Assembly: GCA_030146875.1 (NCBI GenBank)
Contig: JASLAX010000143.1
Location: 1-18,026 of the forward strand
Length of the DNA: 18,026 bases
Reading direction: 5' to 3'
DNA from: Longimicrobiaceae bacterium
Lineage (GTDB): Bacteria > Gemmatimonadota > Gemmatimonadetes > Longimicrobiales > Longimicrobiaceae
Positions 12,169 through 18,026 of this stretch are shown in pieces. A model generated the notes under the pieces. It was not told the DNA's origin and did not search any database. It saw nothing but the letters and a program-made list of their open reading frames with translations. Within the stretch, counting starts at the first letter, position 1, and the number at the start of each line of letters is the position of its first letter. A program made the position numbers and the translations under genes.

Positions 12169-13557
12169 ATGTCGATCGCCCCCACCACGACCGAAGAGCT
12201 TCCCCGCGCGCCCATCGACCGCATCCTCTCGCCGTTCCAGCGCTTCGCGCAGCTGGAGTCGGCGGGGGGGATCGTGCTGATCGCCTGCGCGCTGGTCGCC
12301 TTGTTCATGGCCAACTCCCCCTGGGCGGAGGCGTGGCACCACCTGTGGGAGACGGAGCTGTCGGTGGGGATCGGCGGCCTGGGCGTGTCCTACTCGCTGC
12401 ACCACTGGATCAACGACGGCCTGATGGCCGTGTTCTTCTTCCTGGTGGGGCTGGAGATCAAGCGCGAGGTGCTGGTGGGGGAGCTGGCCTCGCGGCGCAA
12501 GGCGACGCTCCCCATCGCGGCGGCGCTGGGGGGGATGGTGGTGCCCGCCGCCATCTACGCCGTGTTCAACGCGAGCGGCCCGGGCGCGTCGGGGTGGGGG
12601 ATCCCCATGGCCACGGACATCGCGTTCGCCCTGGGCGTGCTGGCCCTGCTGGGGCCGCGCACGCCGCTGTCGCTCAAGGTGTTCCTGACCGCGCTGGCGA
12701 TCGTGGACGACATCGGGGCAGTGCTGGTGATCGCCGTCTTCTACACCTCCGGCATCGACTGGACCGCCCTGGCGGTGGGGATGGCCCTGCTGGGCCTGTG
12801 CGTGCTGGCGAACCGCCTGGGCGTGCGGCGTCCGGTCGTGTACCTGGCCATCGGGCTGGTGGTGTGGGCGGCGTTCCTGCGCTCCGGGGTGCACGCCACC
12901 GTGGCGGGGGTGCTGCTGGCCATGACCATCCCCGCGCGCACCCGCATCAACACGCTGGAGTTCCTGGAGCGCGGCCGCTACCTGCTCGACGAGTTCGACC
13001 AGGCGGGAGTCGAGGCCCCTGGCGTGCTGACCAACAAGGGCCAGCAGTGGGCCGTGCAGAGGCTGGAGCAGGCCTGCGACGAGGCGCAGGCTCCGCTGCA
13101 GCGGATCGAGTACGAGCTGCACCACATCGTGGCCTTCGGCATCATCCCGCTCTTCGCGCTCGCCAACGCGGGCGTCTCGCTGGGGGCGGACCCCCTGGCC
13201 GCCTTCGGCCACCCGGTCACCCTGGGGGTGATCGCCGGCCTGGTGCTGGGGAAGCCCCTCGGCATCACCTTCTTCTCCTGGCTGGCGGTGCGGATGGGGA
13301 TGGCCTCGCTGCCGCGCGGGGTGACCTGGACCTCGCTGCACGGGGTGAGCTGGCTGGGCGGGATCGGCTTCACCATGTCGCTCTTCGTGGCCGCGCTCGC
13401 CTTCCCCGGCGGGGGGCTGGAGGCCGAGGCGAAGGTGGGGATCTTCACCGCGTCGATCCTGGCGGGCGTGGTGGGGTGGCTCATGCTGCGGCGGATGGCG
13501 CCGGTGCCGGACGCCGACGTTCCCGACCGGGACGGGCCCGAGGGCGCGCACGGATGA
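12169..13557 (+). CDS. nhaA: Na+/H+ antiporter NhaA
   Basis: A 462-residue inner-membrane antiporter. The family signatures are clear: GLEIKREVLVGEL (94-106), MATDIAFALGVLALLG (147-162) with D150, LAIVDDIGAVLVIAVFYT (176-193) with the ion-binding pair D180/D181, ALANAGVSL (330-338) and GKPLGIT with K362. These correspond to E. coli D133, D163/D164 and K300. It should exchange sodium for protons in pH and salt homeostasis. The protein is longer than the roughly 390 residues of E. coli NhaA, mainly through a hydrophilic insertion at about 257-316 (RTRINTLEF to QRIEYELHH) before the ANAGVSL helix. GGAGAG lies three bases before the ATG. The stop overlaps the next start (ATGA). Confidence 0.97.
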   Translation: MSIAPTTTEELPRAPIDRILSPFQRFAQLESAGGIVLIACALVALFMANSPWAEAWHHLWETELSVGIGGLGVSYSLHHWINDGLMAVFFFLVGLEIKREVLVGELASRRKATLPIAAALGGMVVPAAIYAVFNASGPGASGWGIPMATDIAFALGVLALLGPRTPLSLKVFLTALAIVDDIGAVLVIAVFYTSGIDWTALAVGMALLGLCVLANRLGVRRPVVYLAIGLVVWAAFLRSGVHATVAGVLLAMTIPARTRINTLEFLERGRYLLDEFDQAGVEAPGVLTNKGQQWAVQRLEQACDEAQAPLQRIEYELHHIVAFGIIPLFALANAGVSLGADPLAAFGHPVTLGVIAGLVLGKPLGITFFSWLAVRMGMASLPRGVTWTSLHGVSWLGGIGFTMSLFVAALAFPGGGLEAEAKVGIFTASILAGVVGWLMLRRMAPVPDADVPDRDGPEGAHG

Positions 13558-13856
13558 CGGCGCACCCGGCGGAGCGCGCGGCCGTGGTCCGCGCGCTCCG
13601 CGTGATCCCCGGGGTGGGTCCCGCCGTGGCGGGGGACCTGTGGGACCTGGGGATCCGCGCCGTCTCGGACCTGCGCGGCGCGGACCCGCAGGCGCTCTAC
13701 GAGCGCCTCTGCGCGCACCAGGGGCAGCACGTGGACCGGTGCATGCTCTACACCTTCCGCTGCGCCGTCTACTTCGCCTCCACCCCCGATCCCGACCCCG
13801 AGCGCCTGCTCTGGTGGCGCTGGAAGGACGATCGCGCCGTCCGCCGCCCCCGGTAG
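13554..13856 (+). CDS. Cdd1-type helix-hairpin-helix protein
   Basis: A 100-residue protein of the Cdd1 ('pathogenicity locus') family. The helix-hairpin-helix LRVIPGVGPAVAGDLWDLGI (15-34) is followed by VSDLRGADPQALYERLC (37-53), then the conserved HVDRCMLYTFRCAVYFA (59-75). HhH motifs bind DNA without sequence preference, yet the role of this small family is not established. Its start overlaps the nhaA stop by four bases (ATGA), so it is translationally coupled to an ion antiporter, a pairing I cannot explain functionally; convenience of co-expression is possible. A gap of 109 bases with the next operon's promoter follows. Confidence 0.85.
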   Translation: MTAHPAERAAVVRALRVIPGVGPAVAGDLWDLGIRAVSDLRGADPQALYERLCAHQGQHVDRCMLYTFRCAVYFASTPDPDPERLLWWRWKDDRAVRRPR

Positions 13857-13901
13857 CACCCGTCCTCGGCCGTCGTACCCCTCCCCCGCCGATCGGAACC
13901 C

Positions 13902-13930
13902 TTGACCCGGGCGCGGTGCGGTGGTACTGT
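13902..13930 (+). promoter_or_regulatory. sigma70-type promoter of the GntR/ABC operon
   Basis: TTGACC (13902-13907, five of six matches), a 17-base spacer and TACTGT (13925-13930). Transcription should start near 13937, giving a leader of about 29 bases. It is the best promoter in the window. Confidence 0.6.
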
Positions 13931-13950
13931 TGCAGTCATGTACACCACCG
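13919..13950. promoter_or_regulatory. candidate operator of the GntR regulator
   Basis: Inverted repeat CGGTGGT-AC (13919-13927) and GTAC-ACCACCG (13940-13950), with seven perfect outer bases and a nested ACTG-TTG-CAGT dyad (13926-13936). It covers the -10 hexamer and the start site, as expected for autorepression by a YtrA-type regulator. That the GntR protein binds here is inference. Confidence 0.5.
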
Positions 13951-13965
13951 CCACACGGAGCATGG

Positions 13966-14388
13966 ATGCTGGTCAACCTCGATTCCAGGGACGCGCGGCC
14001 CCTGTACCTCCAGATCATGGACGAGGTGCGGCGGGCGCTCGTGACCGGGGCGCTGCGGGCGGAGGAGCCGCTGCCGTCGGTGCGGGAGCTGGCGGCAGAG
14101 CTGGTGGTGAACCCGCGCACGGTGCTGCAGGCGTACCGGGAGCTGGAGCGCGAGGGGGTGGTGTACGTGCGGCGCGGCCAGGGGACGTTCGTCTCCCCCG
14201 GCGCCCACACGGGCCGCGACGAGACCCGCGCCCTGGCCCGCGCGGTGGCCAAGCGGGCGCTGCTGGAGGCGCGGCGCAACGGGCTGGGGGTGGAGGAGCT
14301 GGTGACCACGATCCGGGAGGTGGCGGCCGAGGAGGAGGGGGATCCCTCCGCCCGGGCGGCCGCCCCCCGCCAGGGAGACGAGGAATGA
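13966..14388 (+). CDS. GntR-family regulator, YtrA subfamily
   Basis: A 140-residue repressor. The N-terminal winged helix-turn-helix (about 10-77) shows the GntR signature: RPLYLQIMDEVRRALVTGAL, PLPSVRELAAELVVNPRTVL (35-54) and EREGVVYVRRGQGTFVS. The C-terminal part is only about 60 residues, helical and without a large ligand domain, which marks the YtrA subfamily that controls ABC transporter operons. The ATG at 13966 has GGAG five bases upstream; an ATG at 13962 is out of frame, and the in-frame GTG at 13921 would fall inside the promoter. The stop overlaps the start of the ATPase gene (ATGA). A dyad over the promoter suggests autoregulation. Known YtrA-type regulators often respond to cell-wall antibiotics or envelope stress; the inducer here is unknown. 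Confidence 0.92.
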   Translation: MLVNLDSRDARPLYLQIMDEVRRALVTGALRAEEPLPSVRELAAELVVNPRTVLQAYRELEREGVVYVRRGQGTFVSPGAHTGRDETRALARAVAKRALLEARRNGLGVEELVTTIREVAAEEEGDPSARAAAPRQGDEE

Positions 14389-15308
14389 GCCGCCCGACCG
14401 ACACCGACGCCGACGCCTTCGACGTCGTGACCCACGGCCTCTCCAGGCGCTTCGGCGGGGAGACGGCGCTGGACGGCGTGGACCTGCGCGTGCCCCACGG
14501 GGCCGTGTACGTGCTGGTGGGCGCCAACGGCGCGGGGAAGAGCACCACGCTGCGCCTGCTGATGAACCTGGAGCGGCCGGACGCCGGCACGGCCCGGGTG
14601 CTGGGGCTGGACACCGTGGCGGAGGGCCCGCGGGTGCGCGCGCAGGTGGGATACGTGCCCGAGGGGCACGACCACGCCTACGGGTGGATGACCTGCGGCC
14701 GCCTGCTGCGGCACGTGGCCGCGTACTACCCGGCGTGGGACCCGGCCTACGCCGACCACCTGCGCCGCGCCTTCGGGCTGAAGCCGGAGCGGAAGGCGGG
14801 GACGCTCTCCAAGGGCGAGGGGCGGGCGCTGCAGCTCGTGCTGGCGCTGGCCCACCGCCCCGCCCTGCTGCTGCTGGACGAGCCCACCGACGGCCTGGAC
14901 CCGCGGGTCCGCGGCCGCACCCTGGCCGTGCTCGCCGAGCACCTGGCCGACACCCCCACCACCGTGGTGATCTGCACCCACCACGTTCACGAGGTGGAGA
15001 GCCTGGCGGACGAGGTGGGCGTGCTGAACGGGGGACGCCTGGTCGCGCAGATGCCGCGCGACGAGCTGCAGCGCACCGTGCGCCGCTACCGCGTGGAGGT
15101 GCCGGAGGGGTGGGAGGCGCCGCCCGGGCTCGCGCCGGCGGCGGCGCGCCGCTCCAGCGGCGGGCGCGAGGCGCAGTGGACGCTGGTGGGCGAGGAGCGC
15201 GAGGTGACGGAGCGCCTGGCCCTCTCCGGCGCCACCGTGCGCGAGGTGACGTCGCTCGCGCTGGAGGACGCCACCCTCGCCCTTCTCTCGCGGGAGGTGA
15301 CGCGATGA
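14385..15308 (+). CDS. ABC transporter ATPase, YtrB-like
   Basis: A 307-residue nucleotide-binding subunit. Walker A is GANGAGKST (46-54), Walker B LLLLDEPTDGLD (161-172), and the H-loop H199 is in CTHH. The signature is LSKGE (141-145) instead of LSGGQ, and the Q-loop position in GYVPEGHD is E93. Both changes, plus the WMTCGRLL and YYPAWDP blocks (101-120), are typical of the YtrB/GntR-linked ABC-2 ATPases. The C-terminal 90 residues form an accessory domain ending LEDATLALLSREVTR. Its start overlaps the regulator stop and its stop overlaps the permease start (ATGA both times), so the three genes are one operon. It should energise the membrane protein encoded next. Confidence 0.94.
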   Translation: MSRPTDTDADAFDVVTHGLSRRFGGETALDGVDLRVPHGAVYVLVGANGAGKSTTLRLLMNLERPDAGTARVLGLDTVAEGPRVRAQVGYVPEGHDHAYGWMTCGRLLRHVAAYYPAWDPAYADHLRRAFGLKPERKAGTLSKGEGRALQLVLALAHRPALLLLDEPTDGLDPRVRGRTLAVLAEHLADTPTTVVICTHHVHEVESLADEVGVLNGGRLVAQMPRDELQRTVRRYRVEVPEGWEAPPGLAPAAARRSSGGREAQWTLVGEEREVTERLALSGATVREVTSLALEDATLALLSREVTR

Positions 15309-16216
15309 CGCGCCCCGGCCTTCATCCCACCCCGCGCGGGCGCGACGTGCTCCTGGAGCAGGTCCGCGCCGTCGGCCTCTCCATCCGCGGCCCGGCCGCC
15401 GCGGCGGTGGCGGTGGGCGCCGTCGCCCTGCTCCTGGCCGCGATCGACGTGCTGCAGGACGGCGAGGCGCTCCCCTTCCGCCCGCAGCAGTGGGTCCTCC
15501 CCGCGTTCGTGGGGCTGCTGCTGCCGCTGGGCGTGTGGCGCGGCGAAGCGCGCTCCGCGGCGGGCCTGCTCTGGACCCTGCCGGTGGACCGCCGCCGCCA
15601 CGCGCTCGCCCGCGTCGCCGCGGGGTGGGTGTGGCTCATGGCCGGCGTGGCCGTGCTGGTCCTGGGGCTGCTGGCGCTGGCGCTGCTCTCGGGCGGGGGG
15701 ATCCTGGCCCCGGAGACGCTCCACGTGCTGACGTCGCCCCTCCCCCCGGATGCCGACGTCCGGGCGGGGGTGCCCGTGCGCACGTTCCGCTGGACGCCCG
15801 AGCCCGTGCTGTGGCTGGTCCCCTTCACCTCCGCCACGGCGACCTACCTGCTCGCCAGCGCGCTGGCGCTGGGGAGCACCGCCCGGCGGATCGTGGCGGT
15901 CGCCGCCGGCGTCTTCCTGCTCGTGGCGGGGGTCTCCGTGGCCGGGGAGCTGACGGGCTCCCGGTGGCTGGTCCTGGCGCCCTCCCGCGCGGTTTCGGCG
16001 CTGGTCTACGGGCAGCACGGGCTCATGACGCTGCTCACCGGCCGGACGGAGGTGATGGGCTTCCGCACCGCCCTCTCCCCCGGCGAGACGGTGATGGTGT
16101 GGCGGGACCTGCCCGACGTGGGCCGCTGGGCCGTCGCCACGCTGCTCTGGACCTCCGCCGGCCTGGCCTCCCTCTGGGCCGCCACCCTCCGGCACCGCGA
16201 GCGCCGCCGGCGCTGA
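15305..16216 (+). CDS. ABC-2 type permease
   Basis: A 303-residue polytopic membrane protein with about six transmembrane segments (roughly 30-50, 63-79, 104-130, 169-190, 195-215 and 274-294) and an Arg-rich C-terminus. It is the partner permease of the preceding ATPase by overlap (ATGA) and by its GGAGGTG ribosome site within the ATPase end. The loop at about 132-168 is probably outside the membrane. The sequence itself is poorly conserved, as usual for this group, so the substrate is unknown. By analogy with Ytr-type systems it may help remove antibiotics or remodel the envelope. Confidence 0.82.
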   Translation: MTRPGLHPTPRGRDVLLEQVRAVGLSIRGPAAAAVAVGAVALLLAAIDVLQDGEALPFRPQQWVLPAFVGLLLPLGVWRGEARSAAGLLWTLPVDRRRHALARVAAGWVWLMAGVAVLVLGLLALALLSGGGILAPETLHVLTSPLPPDADVRAGVPVRTFRWTPEPVLWLVPFTSATATYLLASALALGSTARRIVAVAAGVFLLVAGVSVAGELTGSRWLVLAPSRAVSALVYGQHGLMTLLTGRTEVMGFRTALSPGETVMVWRDLPDVGRWAVATLLWTSAGLASLWAATLRHRERRRR

Positions 16217-16249
16217 CGCCATCCCACACATCCCACGAATCCTCCTCAG

Positions 16250-16270
16250 CCGTCCTCGATCCGGGGACGG
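16250..16270. terminator. weak hairpin between the two ABC modules
   Basis: CCGTCC (16250-16255) and GGACGG (16265-16270) with a 9-base loop, 33 bases after the permease stop, and no T tract. If it is a terminator it is a weak one; the second ABC module 37 bases further on may be read through. Confidence 0.25.
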
Positions 16271-16307
16271 CGGGGCCGAGCCTCGTCCCCATCCCCGCGG
16301 GTGCACC

Positions 16308-17219
16308 ATGGAGCTGCAGATCCGGAACCTCTCCAAGACGTACGCCAACGGCGTGCACGCGCTGAAGGACGTGACGCTGACCATCCCCCTGGGCATGTAC
16401 GGCCTGCTGGGGCCCAACGGCGCGGGGAAGTCGACGCTGATGCGCACCCTGGCGACGCTGCAGGAGCCCGACGCGGGGAGCATCCGCCTGGGCGACATCG
16501 ACGTGGTCGCCCGCAAGGACGAGCTGCGGCGGACGCTGGGCTACCTGCCGCAGGAGTTCGGCGTGTACCCGCGCGAGAGCGCGGAGCGGCTGCTGGAGCA
16601 CTTCGCGGTACTGGAGGGCATCACCCAGCGGGGTCCGCGGCGGGAGGTGGTGGAGGCGCTGCTGCGGCAGACCAACCTGTGGGAGGTGCGGAAGCAGCGG
16701 CTGGGCGGCTTCTCCGGGGGGATGCGCCAGCGCTTCGGGATCGCGGTGGCGCTGCTGGGCGACCCGCGGCTGGTGATCGTGGACGAGCCCACCGCCGGGC
16801 TGGACCCGGCGGAGCGCGTCCGCTTCCTGAACCTGCTCTCGGACCTGGGGCGGAACGCGGTGGTGATCCTCTCCACGCACATCGTGGAGGACGTCTCCGA
16901 GCTGTGCAGCCGCATGGCCATCATCGACCGCGGCGAGATCCTGCTGGAGGCGGAGCCCCTGCGCTCGGTGGAGGAGCTGCGCGGGCGGATCTGGCGCCGC
17001 ACGGTCGCCCGCGAGGAGCTGGCGGGGGTGGAGGGCGCGCACCGGGTGATCTCCACCAAGCTGCTGGCCGGGCGCACGGTGGTGCACGTCTACGCCGAGT
17101 CCGCCCCGGGCGAGGGGTTCGCGCCGGTGGAGCCGGACCTGGAGGACGTGTACTTCAGCGCCATGGCCGGGCACATGGGCCGGCGCGCGGCGCGGCCCCG
17201 TGCGGAGGTGGCGGCATGA
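16308..17219 (+). CDS. ABC transporter ATPase (ABC-2/M1-aminopeptidase-linked type)
   Basis: A 303-residue nucleotide-binding protein with all canonical motifs: Walker A GPNGAGKST (35-43), Q-loop Q82 in YLPQEFG, signature FSGGM (135-139), Walker B LVIVDEPTAGLD (155-166) and H-loop H191. Unlike the ATPase at 14385 its signature is standard, so the two are distant paralogues rather than a recent duplication. A C-terminal domain of about 90 residues ends with PDLEDVYFSAMAG (279-291), then a basic tail. The next gene, a permease, starts four bases before its end (ATGA) with GGAGGTG as ribosome site. No strong promoter is visible in the 91 bases upstream, so transcription may come from the GntR operon. 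Confidence 0.94.
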   Translation: MELQIRNLSKTYANGVHALKDVTLTIPLGMYGLLGPNGAGKSTLMRTLATLQEPDAGSIRLGDIDVVARKDELRRTLGYLPQEFGVYPRESAERLLEHFAVLEGITQRGPRREVVEALLRQTNLWEVRKQRLGGFSGGMRQRFGIAVALLGDPRLVIVDEPTAGLDPAERVRFLNLLSDLGRNAVVILSTHIVEDVSELCSRMAIIDRGEILLEAEPLRSVEELRGRIWRRTVAREELAGVEGAHRVISTKLLAGRTVVHVYAESAPGEGFAPVEPDLEDVYFSAMAGHMGRRAARPRAEVAA

Positions 17220-18026
17220 GGCTGCGCGAGGTCTTCCGCTACGAGGTGGGGCGGCAGCTCCGGCAGCCCTCCACCTGGCTCTACCTGGCCCTGCTGCTGG
17301 GCGCCACGCTGCTGCTGGTGGGGAGCGCGGACCCCGCGGTCGGCACCCACTTCAACGCGCCGGTGAAGGTCGCCGGCTTCACGCTCTTCGTGGGGATGCT
17401 GGGCACGCTGGTCACCGCGGCGCTCTTCGTGGAGGCGGGCCACCGCGACGTGCGCGCGCGGATGGAGCCGCTCTTCCACACCACCCCGCTGACGGAGGGC
17501 GAGTACCTGGGCGGGCGCTTCCTGGGCGCGCTGCTGGTGAACGCGGCGCTGCTGCTCGCCGTTCCCGCCGGGCTGCTCCTGGCCACGCGGCTGCCCGGCG
17601 TGGGGCCCGACGAGCTGGGGCCCTTCCGCGCGGGCACCTACCTGCTGCCGTACCTGGTCATCCTGCTCCCCAACCTGCTGGTGAACGCCGCGGTGATGTT
17701 CGGCATCACGACCCTGACCCGGCGGAGCCTCCCCGGCTACCTGGGCGCGCTGGGCCTGCTCGCCGGCTACCTGACCATCGCCAACCTGAGCGTGGGGGAG
17801 ACCTCGCCCCTGCTGGCGCTGCTCGATCCGCCTGGCTCGGTGGCGCTGGAGGCGGTCACGAAGGGGTGGACGCGCGCGGAGCAGAACGCGCGGGCGGTGG
17901 GGCCGAGCGGGATGCTGCTCTGGAACCGGGCGCTCTGGGTCGCGCTCGCCGTCGGGATGCTCGCCCTCACCTGGACGCGCTTCCGCCTGGCGCACCCCGA
18001 GCCCTCCCGGCGCCGCCGCGCGCGGG
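17216..18026 (+). CDS. ABC-2 permease, N-terminal part of a probable permease/M1 aminopeptidase fusion (cut by window end)
   Basis: The frame runs 270 codons to the last base without a stop, so the gene is incomplete. Residues 1-255 form an N-terminal membrane domain: a first helix after FRYEVGRQLRQPSTW (about 21-38), then segments near 52-72, 101-123, 141-165, 174-190 and 236-252. The cytoplasmic block RARMEPLFHTTPLTEGEYLGGRFLGA (80-105) and LPNLLVNAAVMFG are familiar from large proteins in which ABC-2 membrane domains are fused to an M1-type aminopeptidase. If so, the full gene should be about 3.5 kb. It overlaps the ATPase gene by four bases. The fusion itself is a prediction, because that part lies outside the window. 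Confidence 0.82.
   Translation, partial: MRLREVFRYEVGRQLRQPSTWLYLALLLGATLLLVGSADPAVGTHFNAPVKVAGFTLFVGMLGTLVTAALFVEAGHRDVRARMEPLFHTTPLTEGEYLGGRFLGALLVNAALLLAVPAGLLLATRLPGVGPDELGPFRAGTYLLPYLVILLPNLLVNAAVMFGITTLTRRSLPGYLGALGLLAGYLTIANLSVGETSPLLALLDPPGSVALEAVTKGWTRAEQNARAVGPSGMLLWNRALWVALAVGMLALTWTRFRLAHPEPSRRRRAR

Noticed and set aside
13921..13965. GTG start at 13921 for the GntR gene
   Set aside because: It would start inside the promoter and operator and add 15 residues not expected in the family. The ATG at 13966 has GGAG at good spacing.

Overview
This is a very GC-rich chromosomal window with tightly packed genes on both strands. It carries no rRNA, tRNA, transposase, integrase or CRISPR array that I can recognise. 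The gene style (many short secreted proteins or lipoproteins, a DUF3667 membrane protein, NhaA, ABC-2 permeases of the type fused to M1 aminopeptidases, and a mersacidin-type lanthipeptide cluster) fits a Gemmatimonadota-like bacterium, perhaps of the Longimicrobium type. That assignment is inference from gene content and composition only.

Layout. 46-1155 (+) is an M91-type zinc metallopeptidase resembling secreted effectors. A 561-base gap follows, with two strong hairpins, one of them a textbook intrinsic terminator lying inside a 46-codon ORF. 1717-2835 (-) is an orphan histidine kinase with a cyclic-nucleotide-binding-like sensor. Divergent from it are a DinB/YfiT-family protein (3065-3586) and a coupled SAM methyltransferase (3588-4199). 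These converge through a 13-bp hairpin on an outer-membrane MetA-type protein (4228-5010, -), which diverges from a DUF3667 membrane protein (5255-6274, +).

The centre is a class II lanthipeptide locus, all on the minus strand: precursor lanA2 (10134-10391), two hairpins, the synthetase LanM (6836-10000), then a second precursor lanA1 (6390-6626). The two precursors share the leader block and the core block SGDCNGG[I/L]SCW, but have different tails. No LanT transporter/protease lies in the window. To the right is a 507-base gap with a nine-unit heptanucleotide repeat, then an M23 peptidase lipoprotein (10899-11498) and an NTF2-like lipoprotein (11608-12072). These two genes share a GTGCGC-17-TAYCTT promoter-like element.

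NhaA (12169-13557) overlaps a Cdd1-type helix-hairpin-helix protein (13554-13856). The right end is ABC transport: a YtrA-type GntR regulator, an ATPase and a permease in an overlapping operon (13966-16216) behind a good promoter with a dyad over its -10, then a second ATPase (16308-17219) and a permease cut off by the window end (17216 onward), probably the N-terminal half of a permease/M1 aminopeptidase fusion.

How parts may work together (inference): LanM would dehydrate and cyclise both precursors, with export and leader removal supplied from elsewhere. The GntR/ABC modules about 3.5 kb away are the kind used in cell-envelope antibiotic response and could give immunity, but the sequence does not show this link.
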